Shown: positions 20,280 through 33,439 of the stretch, piece by piece
How positions within the stretch are numbered: the first letter of the stretch is position 1
Layout of the letters: each line of letters begins with the position of its first letter
Assembly (NCBI GenBank): GCA_032717465.1
Contig: CM064713.1
Span: 10,729,624 to 10,793,623, forward strand
DNA length: 64,000 nucleotides
Direction: 5' to 3'
Source of the DNA: Coenobita brevimanus
Taxonomy: Eukaryota; Arthropoda; Malacostraca; Decapoda; Coenobitidae
The notes under the pieces: model-generated
The model's database searches: none
What the model was told of the DNA's origin: nothing
What the model saw: the letters and a program-made list of their open reading frames with translations, nothing else
Position numbers and translations under genes: made by a program

Positions 20280-21230
20280 ATGAATATTACATTATGGTAA
20301 TGGAGGAGTTAGAGAAAGTGAATCGGGAAGAAATGGTTGTGGACAACTTACGAAATGAAAATATGGGATGTTTGTTTACGATTACTAAAGCTGTGAATGG
20401 CGTTGCAAAGTAAGGAATAAGTAAGGAGGATATGTCTAAATGGGACGAAGAGTTAGAAGGGCAATGGAGAAAAAGAAGTACAAACGGCAAGAATGGACTC
20501 AAGTAGGGGGTTCAAATGAAAGAGTAAGGGACTACATTGAGAGTAGGAAGCAAATAAAAAGAGTAGTAACGGGACAAGAGTAGGTAAAAAAAGGATAGGA
20601 GAAAAAAAAAAGTACATTACTCTGTATATAAGAAACTAAATTGAAGGATGTATAAAAATGTTGAAGTTAGAAAGTTCTGTTAAAATGTGTTGGATGACAG
20701 TGAAGTGGAAGCGAAGAAAGGAACAGACATTTTTTTTTTTCTTTTAAGGCTAGTGAATGAGAATGATAGCAACAAAGTGGTAGCAAACATGACTGGCTTA
20801 TATGTTGTATAGAGTAGGAATGTAATACCAGGATATGTGACACTGGCAGAAATGAACTCTGTGATGCACCTTAAGAATGGTAAGGCAGCAGATCGTGATG
20901 ATGTTAATGTAGGTACAAGCAAATACAGTGATGAATGAAATGATGAATTTGTTGGAAATATGCAAGAATGCCTAAATGACAGGAAATGTACCTGTATAAT
21001 GCAAGAAAAAAAAATGTATATAACCCTGTACATGAGCAAAAATGATCAAAGAGGGTGCATACATTATACGTCTGTTGAATGTTGTAGGAAAGAAATATTT
21101 AAGAATAATTACCATGAATGTAAGTAATATATAGGAAGGCATGAAGAGTGACGAACAGGATGGCTTTATGAATGACAAAGTTGGCAGAGTCAAACACGTG
21201 TAATGAGATAGTGGGTAAATCGTTATATCA
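20280..21230 (+). mobile_element. Highly decayed RTE-like LINE relic
   Basis: Plus-strand fragments parallel the minus-strand LINE at 7310-8945. RDYIESRKQIKRVV is near 20530. The stretch from ANMTGL through SRNVIPGYVTLAEMNSVM to HLKNGKAAD at about 20785-20895 corresponds to NMIGFGGVQRRNAVPGDVTLAQVKSAV of the other copy. A trailing DEQDG-like segment is near 21155. Stops and frameshifts occur every few dozen bases, so this copy is older. Coordinates are approximate. Confidence 0.6.
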
Positions 21231-21618
21231 TTATATAACTGAAATAAGGTCGTCAGTAACTGTAGCCCTTTAAGGGTTGAGAGCTGGACCCATTTTGACA
21301 CAAGAAAAAACAAAAACAAAAAGTGCTAAGAAACTGAGGCAGACGATTTGTCTAAATTGATTTTATTCCTCTGAACTGACTGATTTTCGTTGTGTTTGTT
21401 ATTATGTATGTGTATGCATGTATGTTTGAGTAGGTAAAGGTAGAAAGACAGACATAAAGAAAGACTGATAGACAGATGGATACGTGTCAAGGGAAAATGT
21501 CATCAGTTGGCGACTACTCATCTTTTAGACATTCAGTGCTGAGATGGGAGTCCCACGTAGGCCTAAGTAAGGGTGCATTCACGGTTCGATGGTATCACAA
21601 CTTTTCTGTTCTGCATAC

Positions 21619-22124
<506 letters not shown>

Positions 22125-22206
<82 letters not shown>
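22125..22206. repeat. (TA)n microsatellite at SINE head
   Basis: A pure TA run directly outside the tRNA-like head of SINE copy 2. Confidence 0.97.
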
Positions 22207-22212
<6 letters not shown>

Positions 22213-23370
22213 TCAGCGCAAGAAAGGGTTTCCTAAGTGGAGGTGTTAGATTTTTTCTTCATGAACCCCTTGGGGCTCTCCCAAATTGAGTTCATTCGAT
22301 TGTTAGGAGGAGGAAAAATGATTAAATAATCTAATGTTAAGGAAAAGGGTATATATTTTTGTCTTAATCCTTCACGTCGACCTATAATTAACTCAGGAAC
22401 AATTTTTTTTCACTTCATCTTTCCCTCTGCCCTCTACCTCCAGTCTCGACCCATTCAATCCAGTGACATCTTTCTAGAAGCGAGAGCATCTATAGGAGCG
22501 ACCTTGTCCGCTTACAATGTCGTTCGTAATGAGCTGCATCATTTTCATACACGTAAGCGACTTTTTCAAAAATCAGTTTCACACACCGATGCTCCTGCTG
22601 CATACAGTATCTGCTTACTTTACTGGTTCTAGCAAAGCTCTGTATTAGAGCCCGGGAGCTTCTGTTGGTATGTAGCAATTATGTACCGGTACCTGTTCAT
22701 TTTAAACTTATGAGAGACCTCTTGTACTACAAGGATTAATGAAGGCTATATCGGACTTCACCATGTAGAAAAGTTTCTCCTAAGCAGATAAAAATATAGT
22801 TGTAGCAAGAGTAAAATTAAGATGACGTACTCTAGTTGAAAGTATTAAAACACAGTGTAACGAGGCGCGTGTAGAAATATTAAGTTCAGCCATTCATTGA
22901 CTGTAAATGTCTTTTTTTTTTTTTTTTTCTCGAAGGTACAATTTCGGCAGGTATTCAGATTTAGATTCCCTTTATTTTATTTATTTATTTTTTTTTGTTA
23001 AACCCTTTCAGTGTGATGGCATATTATTTATTTCTTCCTCTTGCTACCACCAGAAAATTTTACTCATCAGGAGGAACTTCTAGTGGTGAAGGGGTTAATA
23101 CATCACCGAACTGTAAATGCTCCTATCGTGTTGTTATCCTAGGGAAGGGCAAGTGGTAGGAGCAATGGTATCGTTGCCTTTTCTGTTTCACAGTTATACC
23201 CATCATAACATGTTTGTCCCGTAAAAAAAAATGGGTGATGAAGGATCCAAACACAAGAAGAGAAAAGGTATAAAGTGTCAGAAGTGTCAACGCCTTCCCA
23301 AGTGCATGGGCCATGCAGTCCTTTGTATATCGGCTGGATGAAACACTCTGGCGTGATAATCAAAGACCGT
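22207..23370. other. Unassigned sequence
   Basis: Short T-rich runs near 22915-22930 and 22975-22996. No sustained frame, RNA gene or transposon end recognised. Confidence 0.5.
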
Positions 23371-23518
23371 AAATAAAACCCGCACTTACAGATAACGAAA
23401 ATATTTACCAAACAGTTTCGGTGGACACTGCCACCATCTTTGGCGGTAAGATGATGGCAGTGTCCACCGAAACATTTTGGTAAATATATTCTCCATCTAT
23501 AAGTGAGGGTTTTATTCA
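23371..23518. repeat. Foldback (hairpin) repeat
   Basis: Two arms of roughly 68 bases separated by about 12 bases. TTTCGGTGGACACTGCCACC on the left pairs with GATGGCAGTGTCCACCGAAA on the right. Outer parts (AATAAAACCCGCACTTA and ATAAGTGAGGGTTTTATT) also pair with a few mismatches. It could be a foldback MITE or an inverted duplication. No target duplication is evident. Confidence 0.8.
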
Positions 23519-23919
23519 CCGCCTCTGTAAATCATTGAAACCCACGGAATCATGCTTTTTCTCACAAGCAAATCATTTGCACATTTTTTGTTTCCTTTTT
23601 CATAAATGCATTTCCCATATCCCTGTCAGGCAAAGTAAATTAGCTGAGTGTCAAGAAAGAGTTGCCAGACTCTTGGCGTGTGCTTCGGCGAACATATTTT
23701 ATCCAGCAAACTCGATCCCCATCAGTCTTTTGCCTCCTCAGCTTATATATCTCTCATTCTCGTACAGTTTACTCATTTGCCATAATCACTCACCACCTTC
23801 TTGCTCTGACACCCTTTATATCATCGTCACGTTCATTGATATAGAAAACTAAAATTTTCTTCTAAAATGAGTGTTAGGAAGTAAGAATGGCAAAAGTCCA
23901 CAGAGATGAAAAAAAACAC

Positions 23920-24190
23920 GGACACAACAATAACAAATAACAAATGACAACAAAAAAACCCAACAAACTGTAACAAACAAAAGCAACTGCAAACAACAAA
24001 AACAAGACAACAAAAAACAACAAAGAACAAACAACAACAACAACAAACAACAGCAATTAACAAAAAACAACATACAAACAACAACAACCAACAACAACAA
24101 CAATGACAATAACAACAACAACCACAACGACAAACAACAACAATTAACAACAACAACCAACTAGAATAAAGAACAACTAACAACAGCAAC
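23920..24190. repeat. CAA-rich degenerate tract at outer end of left palindrome arm
   Basis: Degenerate AACAACAACAA-type repeats in plus orientation. This is the reverse complement of the long TTG-rich tract that closes the right arm. Confidence 0.85.
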
Positions 24191-26205
24191 TTTTTTTTTT
24201 TTTTTAATAAAATCTCTTTCACCGAACGAGTTTACCCCTGGATTTCAAAAGTAAAATCGTTTGTAAATACCAGGAGGCCAGTAAGAAATACTCATTGTAT
24301 TTAAAGGGGTAGATATTTTCTCATCACTCATCTCCATTCACTTTTGCCTAGACATCCCATCTTCCCACATGTACTCATCCCATCAAAATAATAGTCAAAC
24401 TGTGTATATGTGTATCTGTCTGTGAGTTTGTTCTTTTCTTTCACGGGAACAATAATGGATATCGAGCTATTTCTCATTGCATTAGGTCAGGGTTTGTCCA
24501 AGGAATGTCAGAAAACTACCAAACAAAAATTTTGGCAATCGCACACGGCGCGGAGGTGTAAATTATTCGGAAAATCGTCACAAGCGTAAACATGCGAAAA
24601 TAATTTCTTCGACTTTTTGGTCAGAACTGGTCACTGTGTGCTCAATAATGGTATGGAAACAAAATAATGGACAAACACTAGTCTTGATATAAATCTGCTC
24701 ATTTATCCATCATTTTTATTTTTATTTTTATTTTATTTTTTTAATTTGAGAAACTACTATTAACTTATTCTCATATCGTTAGTATAGGAATGGGGAAGGG
24801 TCATCTGTATGAGTCCTTCACCTGCATGAGTGCTTCATCAAAACGTTGGACTGGCTGTGTATTGTGTGTCCAAGTGTATATACTATGCCGCAGGTAGAAT
24901 CGTTGGGATACAAACATAGTGGATGTAAAGATATGAAAGTACAGTACAGATTTAAAATACCTAACGCTCTTCATGACTTGCGCTGGAACCATAGAATAGG
25001 CCCACATATTGCGAGACGAATCTGTTAGCCACTGTGTCGCTGCATCTCACACTATCTTCTTCACTTGGGGCACAGCTGCCATCAGTAGTTCAATTACACT
25101 GCCAAGATGCTAGCTCAAAATCTAAAGAAGTTTCATTAAACTAACCAGTTGAATTCAAGTGGATTGAATGGATTATAATCTCGCTTTACTAGTTGGTTGG
25201 TAAACAACCTTGAAACTCAGTCCTAATAAGCTTTTGCTGAGATGTATTCTGTTTACTGTAATATGGCCAATATTTTCGTCCTTTAGCAGCTTATCTTACA
25301 TACCTTAATGACAGAAAAAGATAATACTGCAACTCTACATCCTTTTCATTGCACCGTTTTGTGACTACTACCTTATTCTTGTGTTAATCCGTTGTTACAG
25401 CTCAGCATTCGACATGGAAGTCAGTTTTAGGCCAAGTTTGAGTAAAAATGATGCAATCGGTAACAATTAATTGGGTTGGAAGGACACCATCTTGTTTCAT
25501 TATCTCAGAACCCCACACGTTTAATGAGACAGCTGACAGCAACTGTTCCTACGTGGTCTTTCAACTGGTGTATCAATTAGGTCATGACAAATGTAATCAC
25601 AGTCAAGAACCTTACGGCCGTAGATTTAATAGTGAGCCGCGGAGGTGTAAGTAAACCCCTGAGTTTTGAGGGTCGTTTATGAAACATCTGTAATTGTTAG
25701 ATGTGACCAGCCTGCATCCCTCTCTGCAGAGTGTAGTCAGTAACGATGCAGAGGGATTTAATATACGGTACTGTACTGTGTCATCTTCACGTGATATAGA
25801 AATAATCGTCGGGAACTGGGTGCTTGTCCATTTATTACTGTCCTCAGTTTTAACCCTTTCATTCCGTCTTATCGTAGCTACTTCCAAACGATTTCGACTA
25901 AGTTAGCGAACAGGAAGGGATATTAAAGACTAATTACAGCACAGCCTTTCTTGTTTGAAAAATCTCTCTATCGGCAAATAAAAATGTCTTGAGAGAGCAA
26001 AAATGGAAATTGAAATACTGTTCTTCATTGTCATGAAGTGGATAAAGTTATGGGCATTAGCCACCTTGATAATTTTCACATTTTCTTAAAGGTCATCATC
26101 GCAGTGGTAAAATTTGCCATTTGTTGCAACTGATACAAATTCTTTATTTGATACGTGTAAGTACGTTGCAAGTAAATATAACATAGGCTTCCAGTTTGTG
26201 ACGGA
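24191..26205 (+). repeat. Large inverted repeat, left arm (about 2.0 kb)
   Basis: Matches 27095-33430 in reverse complement once two insertions are removed from the right arm. Identity by eye is about 98-99% in the inner half (25200-26050) and about 93% in the outer half (24800-25080). It holds no convincing gene. The 91-codon frame at 25612-25887 recurs identically in the right arm, but it is short and unsupported. This arm holds the empty sites for both right-arm insertions: CTAG at 24348-24351, and the junction near 25187-25200. Confidence 0.9.
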
Positions 26206-26238
26206 AGACTAATGAGCTGGGATATATTGACTGGAGAG

Positions 26239-26273
<35 letters not shown>

Positions 26274-27094
26274 AACAATAAAACCAGTGTCAATAAATAT
26301 ATTAAATACCACGTTCAGAGTGGTAAGATAATAAGGTGTACAGAGGGAATGGATAGAGAAATGTGGTGAAACAGGAGGTATATCACGGAGTGCGGTGGCT
26401 CTCCGCGAGCAGGAATGGCGCAGGTTCAGAGAGTGGCTTCCTCTCTTATGGGGTATAGGAGCATTCGCGGGAGAACGGTCGCAAAGTTTAGTTCTAAGCT
26501 TATGAAGACCTTCATTACTCAAGTGCAAAACTACAAGCAAAATCTTGCTAACCCTCGTAGATTCGCAAAGTCGAACCAGCTTCTTTCTTTCTTTCTTTCC
26601 TCTTCATCAACTGTAAGTCCAAAACAAAAAGGCGTACGCTAGCGTCTTATACACCAAAACGCTGCTGGTCAAGTGTAGATATTTCTTTTCATGTTTAGAA
26701 AAGCATTCAGGCTACCGTTCGCGAATTATGGCCTGAAAACCGTATCGATGTCACCTGTAAGTATGCCATTTTGTGCAATATTGGTCAGCTACAGCTCGCC
26801 TACAGTTAAAGAGCATACTAAAACACATCTTTTCACGGGCAGGAACCCTCGTTTTAGTCTTTCAGTATGCTATGCATGTAAGAATACAAATCTAACTCTT
26901 GGTTTACGCATAGGCCTAATTAAGCTTCCACAAAAATATCATAAACTAGAAAACAAAAATTTTCTTCCAAAATGATTGTTTAGAAGTAGGAATGGCAAAA
27001 ATGCACAGATAAGAGATGGAAAAGGTACAGAAAAAAAAGAGCATTCAGGATGGGAGGAGATTTCGAGACCTTTACCCATTACTACATTCCATAC
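26206..27094. other. Spacer of the palindrome
   Basis: About 0.9 kb between the arms, with a (CT)n run at about 26240-26269. Two frames of 75 and 94 codons occur (26415-26642, 26691-26975); I recognise neither. Confidence 0.6.
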
Positions 27095-28116
27095 TTTAGC
27101 CACAGACTAGTAACTGGAGGCCTATGTTATAATTACTTGCAATGTACTTATGCGTATCAAATAAAGAATTTGTATCAGTTGCAACCAATGGCAAATTTTA
27201 CCATTGCGATGATGATTTTTTAGGAAATGTGAAAATTATCAAGGTGGCTAATCCCCATAACTTTATCCACTTCATGACAATGAAGAACAGTATTTCAATT
27301 TCCATTTTTGCTCTCTCAAGACATTTTTATTTGCCGATAGAGAGATTTTTCAAACAAGAAAGGCTGTGCTGTAATTAGTCTTTAATATCCCTTCCTGTTC
27401 GCTAACTTAGTCGAAATCGTTTGGAAGTAGCTACGATAAGACGGAATGAAAGGGTTAAAACTGAGGACAGTAATAAATGGACAAGCACCCAGTTCCCGAC
27501 GATTATTTCTATATCACGTGAAGATGACACAGTACAGTACCGTATATTAAATCCCTCTGCATCGTTACTGACTACACTCTGCAGAGAGGGATGCAGGCTG
27601 GTCACATCTAACAATTACAGATGTTTCATAAACGACCCTCAAAACTCAGGGGTTTACTTACACCTCCGCGGCTCACTATTAAATCTACGGCCGTAAGGTT
27701 CTTGACTGTGATTACATTTGTCATGACCTAATAGATACACCAGTTGAAAGACCACGTAGGAACAGTTGCTGTCAGCTGTCTCATTAAACGTGTGGGGTTC
27801 TGAGATAATGAAACAAGATGGTGTCCTTCCAACCCAATTAATTGTTACCGATTGCATCATTTTTACTCAAACTTGGCCTAAAACTGACTTCCACGTCGAA
27901 TGCTGAGCTGTAACAACGGATTAACACAAGAATAAGGTGGTAGTCACAAAATGGTGCTATGAAAAGGATGTAGAGTTGCAGTATTATCTTTTTCTGTCAT
28001 TAAGGTATGTAAGATAAGCTGCTAAAGGACGAAAATATTGGCCATATTACAGTAAACAGAATACATATCAGCAAAAGCTTATTAGGACTGAGTTTCAAGG
28101 TTGTTTACCAACCAAC

Positions 28117-30978
28117 CACAAATTTAAATTTAGTTCATTTTTTCCTTCAGTCCATATCCCCTTTGGCCCTTTTCCTCACAGAACCACAAATCTCACCCTC
28201 TACTAATATATCTCCATTTTGTTTTCCCGGTTACCATCTCCTTACAAACTTCCGTAACAAGGGCGGCACCTGTTGTTATATCAAATCCCAATATGCAGTT
28301 GACACTATTTTAAACTTCACTTTATCCAGTTTTGATTACTCATTATATAAATTAAACTGTCAAAACATTACCAAATATATTTGTGTAGTTTATCGTTCAC
28401 CCAATGCTTCTTCGGAACCCAGTGTATTTGATTCCATATCCACTCAGTTGAGTAACCTTGACCTTGCCCTTGGCACCGAAATTACCATTTTGGGTGATTT
28501 CAACTTACACAATGTTGTATGGTTATTGAATTCTGCCCGGACTGACGAAGCTGGTCTAGAGTGCGAGCTGTTTGCGGAATTGCTTAATCTTACCCAGTTG
28601 GTAAAGCAACCAACCAGAATACCTGATAATCCTGACCATAATGCCCATCTCTTGGATTTATTCTTGACGAACAATCCAGATCAATACAGGATAGAGGTAC
28701 TGTCACCGCTTGGATCCTACCACAATCTCATCAAAGCCTCATTAGTTAACCCTCCCACACCTCCCCGTTCTGAACCTGTCAGGGTGACCCGATGGCACTT
28801 TGATAGGGCAGACTGGGATGGATTTAGAAATTATCTTGCTGATGTTCCATGGCAGTCTTTCTTCTCTAGCGATCCCAATTCTACCCAGTCCCACATTTGC
28901 AACTCAATATTAGCTGGTATGGATTTATTCATACCAAGTCAACAGTTCACTAAAAGATCGAACTCTCCAAAATGGTTTGATGGCAACTGTGCCAGAGCAA
29001 CAGCCCAAAAGTCATTAGCATATAACTCTTACTTAAAATCAAAAACATCTGAATCACTCCCAATTTGAAATTGCTAGAAATCATGCAAAAGCTGTATTAA
29101 ATCTGTCTAAATCAAACTTTCTTCAAAAGCAAGCATCAAAACTACTTAACAACCCTAATGACAATAGAATATTCTGGTCAACTCTTAATTTCTTTCAATA
29201 GTAACTTTAACAAGTCATCTTCCATTCCCCCACTAAAATCTTCAAATGGCGACATTACAAATGACCCACGTGGGAAAGCAGATATCCTTGCCAGTACCTT
29301 TGCCAGAAACTCTGCCATAGACTATACCAGGCAGAATGTCCCAGTACTGGAACTTGATTCTCCCGAAATTGCCCCACTTAAAATACAGACAAGATACGTA
29401 AAATCCATCCAAAACAATTTACATACCAACAAAGCTCCAGGCCCAGATGGAATTCCGCCAATTGTTTTGACAAAGTGTTCCCCTGAATTTGCCTCTGTCC
29501 TAGATAAATTATTCAGACTATGCATACATACTTCTTTGTTCCCAAATTCATGGAAAGAAGCCAATATCCACCCAGTTCCGAAGAAAGGAAGTTTGTCTGA
29601 TCCCTCCAATTACAGACCAAGAGCTGTCATATCTTCTCTTGGTAAGGTATTTGAAACTATAATTAATAAGCACATTGTTAAATATCTTGAATCCAACAAC
29701 TTAATTAGTGATAGACAATATTGTTTTTGCCACGAAAGCTCCACCATTGACATACTCAATCTCTTAACTCATACCATTCATCAATCAATTGAACTTTTTG
29801 GAGAAACTCATGCAGTAGCTCTTGATATCTATAAAGCTTTCGACAGAGTATGGCACAGTTCCCTGCTATGGACTAACGTCTTTTGTTCCTTTGATTTCCT
29901 CATATCTTAGTGACAGGAAAATAACAGTAAAAGTAGATGATGTATAGTCCAATTTCCACTCATTTAACGCCGGTGTGCCGCAGAGATCAGTTCTGGCGCC
30001 AACCCTATTTCTGGTTCATATTAATGATCTCTTATCTGTCACCCACAATCCCATTCACTCATATGCAGATGACTCAACACTACATAGTTCATTCACACTC
30101 AGACATCCATTTACAAAGTCTAATATCTCCACCTCTCAACTCAGTACAGCCATCTCCATAAATCAAGATCTATCTACAATCAGTGAATGGGGACAAAACA
30201 ACCTTGCCTCTTTTAATGCTAGTAAAACTAAATATATACAGTTTACTAATAGACAGATATTGCCAGATTCGTACATTACCTTCAGTGCAACTAATATTTC
30301 CATTTCCAAAAGTATTGAAATTCTTGGCATCTCACTTCAGTGCCCTCAGCTTGACTTTTCATGTCAGATCACTTGCTAAAACTGCCTCAGAGAAACTTGG
30401 ATTATTGTACAGAGTCCGTAACTTCTTCACTGATGAGCAGTTAGCTATAATAAGAGTCATGTGCGCTCTCAGCTTGAATATTGCTCACTCTTGTGGAATG
30501 GTTGTGGAGAGGTTGCATTAAGACAACTAGACAAAATTCAGAACAAAGCTGTTAGAATCATTAACAACCCTGCCATTACATATAAACTACCTCCCCTGCA
30601 AGTAAGAAGGAATGTTGCTTCCCTTGCTTTATTTTACAGATATTTTTTTGGCAAATGTTCAGACGAAGTTGCGTCCATGGTGCCACCTCTCCATGCCTTC
30701 CCTCATGCTACATGGGCATCTGGTAGCGCTCATTACTGAAAAGTCACTCAGCCATATTGCAGAGCTTCTGCCTATCAGAATTCTTTCAATCCCCGAACTG
30801 CATCTCTCTGGAACTCGCTTCCCCAGAGTTGTTTCCCTCCAAATTTCAACCCACAACTGTTTAAGTCTAACTGCTACAGATATTTTATGAACAGAGGACA
30901 CCAATAATCTGGTGTATGGATTATTTTTTTTTTTCTCATTTGTTTTTCCTTCCTCCGTTGTTAAAAAAAAAAAAAAAA
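28117..30978 (+). mobile_element. Non-LTR retrotransposon (LINE B, same family as LINE C)
   Basis: The insertion is defined exactly by comparison with the left arm, where AACTAGTAAAGCG is uninterrupted. It is 5'-truncated in the endonuclease: the first block is FPGYHLLTNFRNKGGTCCYI, followed by YICVVYRSPNAS and ITILGDFNLHN. RT blocks are NKAPGPDGIPPIVLTKC, SNYRPRAVISSLGKVFET, a damaged GFRQ-type box, VALDIYKAFDRVWHSS, AGVPQRSVLAPTLFLVHIND and IHSYADDSTLH. A frameshift at about 29065 and a stop at about 29908 inactivate it. It ends in poly-A at 30963-30978. No target duplication is visible; four bases of target seem lost. Confidence 0.9.
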
Positions 30979-31807
30979 GCGAAATTATAATCCATTCAAT
31001 CCACTTGAATTCAACTGGTTAGGTTAATGAAACTTATTTAGATTTTGAGCTAGAATCTTGGCAGTGTAATTGAACTACTGACGGCAGCTGTGCCCCATGT
31101 GAAGAAGATAGTGTGAGATGCAGCGACACAGTGGCTAACAGATTCGTCTCGCAATATGTGGGCCCTATTCTACGGTTCTATGTACAAGTCATGAAGAGTG
31201 TTAGATATTTTAAATATGTACTGTACTTTCATATCTTTACATCCAGTATGTTTGTACCCCAACGATTCTACCTGTGGCATAGTATATACACTCGGTCACA
31301 CAATACACATCCAGTCCAACGTATTGCACTCATACAGATGAAAGACTCATACAGATGATCCTTCCCCATTCCTATACTTCCAATATGAGAATAAGTTAAT
31401 TGTAGTTTCTCAAATAAAAAAAAAATAAAAATAAAAATAAAAATGATGGATAAATGAGCAGATTTATATCAAGACTAGTGTTTGTCCGTTATTTTGTTTC
31501 CATACCGTTATTGAGCACACAATGACCAGTTCTGACCAAAAAGTCGAAGAAATTATTTTGGCATGTTTATGCGTGTAACGATTTCCGAATAATTTACACC
31601 TCCGCGCCGTGTGCGATTGCCAAAATTTTTGTTTGGTATTTTTCTGACATTTCTTGGACAAACCCCGACCTAATGCAAAGAGAAGTAGCTCAATATCCAT
31701 TATTGTTCCCGTGAAAGAAAAGAACAAACTCACAGACAGATACACACATACACAGTTTGACTATTATTTAGATGGGATGAGTACGTGAGGGAAGATGGGA
31801 TGTCTAG

Positions 31808-33281
31808 CCCCTCCGTGGCAGCCGGTGTTGAATGACGTTTAGCCAATAAATGGCCGCCGGCGTCGTTTGAGCGCGGCCTGTGAAAAACTGCAAACATTTT
31901 TGGGAAGTGAATGGACGTTCTGAAAGTCTGCATACTGACCTACACTACACTCCCATACACCTCATCCAGCAGTTCAGAGCCTGCTGCTGTGATAAGTGGA
32001 TTTTCGAATATTTCGCTCCTTGCCACGCCTTAACAAGCACAAATACATCCATTATCTCGACCCATGCAGAACATATCATCTTTGTCCTCTCTTGCAAAAC
32101 GCACACAACCACCTGTTTACGATTATGAAGTAATACAGGCACATACAAAAAAGGCATGATAATAACAGAAAAATACATTTTGGTCTTGGTATCTCTACCT
32201 ATTTGCTCAGGTTTGCTGTAATGGTTTGGATCATTTGATGCAATGCAACTTGTAGAAAACTGTGAAAACTTTCGGGAAGTGAACGAAAATCTGGGACATG
32301 AGACTGACCTTGACATCACCCTCTCACGTATCATCCGTCAGTTCACCACCTGCTATCGTGACGGGTGGATGTACGGTTTTTTCGCTCGTGGCCATGACTA
32401 AACACACATAGTTACACCCATTATCTCGACCCAGAAAAGAAAATACAATCTTTTTCCTCCATTGCAAAACACACACAACCACCCTATTTACGAGACAGCA
32501 ATATATATTGTGAAAATAAAATGGTAAAATGATAAAGATGAACATGTTATGACGGAAAAAATACGTTTTCCCCCGTCTGTAAACGTATTTTTTTCTGCTT
32601 TGTATCTGTATTCGTAATAATTAGACTTATTCTTAGTTCTGAAACTGCATTACGATTCTATTTTTAGCCATGCTCGTCGTGTGGGAGCTGGAAGTTGTGA
32701 CTCAACTTCCTTATTGCTAATTGGACTGACCCTCCACTTTATTCTCCCGTGGCAGAGTCTAGCCTTGGAGGACGTGCAGTTTTCTCATTTAGGACTGAAA
32801 ATTCAACTCTTTTGCTCCCTTTTTCCAAGCATGGGCACAACGATAACGTAAAAAATAACTCGAAACTACCATAAACATATTTTATATCAAAAAGGTGAAA
32901 ATGTATTCATAAAATTTTTTTCCAGCCATTCCTAACAGATTATGTACTGAAATCATTCGATATAATCATTTCTCATATATGCATAACATTTCAGCACCGT
33001 TCGCATTGTTTTGTGAGGTAAAAAAAAAATAACAACACCTGCCCAGTTTCGATGCGGCAGGCCCCTGGGTGGCAATATCGGTTGCCGATATTTCTGCAGC
33101 TTCCGCGCTTCATTGCAAGCCACAAAATGCGTCTAGGAAGCTGGGATTTGCACTGTTAGGTGCATCTGAACTTTCTCTTCAATATGGCAAGAAAAAAAAA
33201 AACAATTTTTGAAACTTCAAAAAATGGCCCCGGCGTCGGCCTGGGGTGCAAGGAAAATTCCGGGCCTTCGGCACGGAGGAG
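31808..33281. mobile_element. Terminal-inverted-repeat element, 1474 bp, non-autonomous
   Basis: It begins CCCCTCCGTG and ends with a sequence whose reverse complement is CTCCTCCGTG, so 9 of 10 bases match. CTAG flanks both sides (31804-31807 and 33282-33285), while the left palindrome arm has a single CTAG at the homologous place (24348-24351). It therefore inserted with a 4-bp duplication, or TA if the termini are taken one base longer. No transposase. Internally, 31880-32130 and about 32250-32500 are diverged tandem copies that share CATTATCTCGACCCA and TTGCAAAACRCACACAACCA. The superfamily is not clear to me. Confidence 0.8.
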
Positions 33282-33439
33282 CTAGGCAAAAGTGAATGGA
33301 GATGAGTGATGAGAAAATATGCAGCCCTTTTAATACAATGAGTATTTCTTACTGGCCTCCTGATATTTACAAACGATTTTACTTTTGAAATGCAGGGGTA
33401 AACTCGTTCAGTGGGAGAGATTTTATAAAAAAAAAAAAA

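Larger units (their letters stand above)
27095..33430 (-). repeat. Large inverted repeat, right arm (with two insertions)
   Basis: Reverse-complement partner of 24191-26205. The span is 6.3 kb. Removing the LINE (28117-30978) and the terminal-inverted-repeat element with its extra CTAG (31808-33285) leaves about 2.0 kb, equal to the left arm. The outer edge is a poly-A run at about 33427-33439, followed by the T/G tract; the left arm has poly-T at the same place. Confidence 0.9.

Noticed and set aside
26415..26975. Two frames in the palindrome spacer (75 and 94 codons)
   Set aside because: No recognisable domain, no splice or promoter support, and length is within chance for this sequence.
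25612..27860. 91- and 68-codon frames conserved in both palindrome arms
   Set aside because: Their identity follows from the inverted duplication, so it is not evidence of selection. No known domain.
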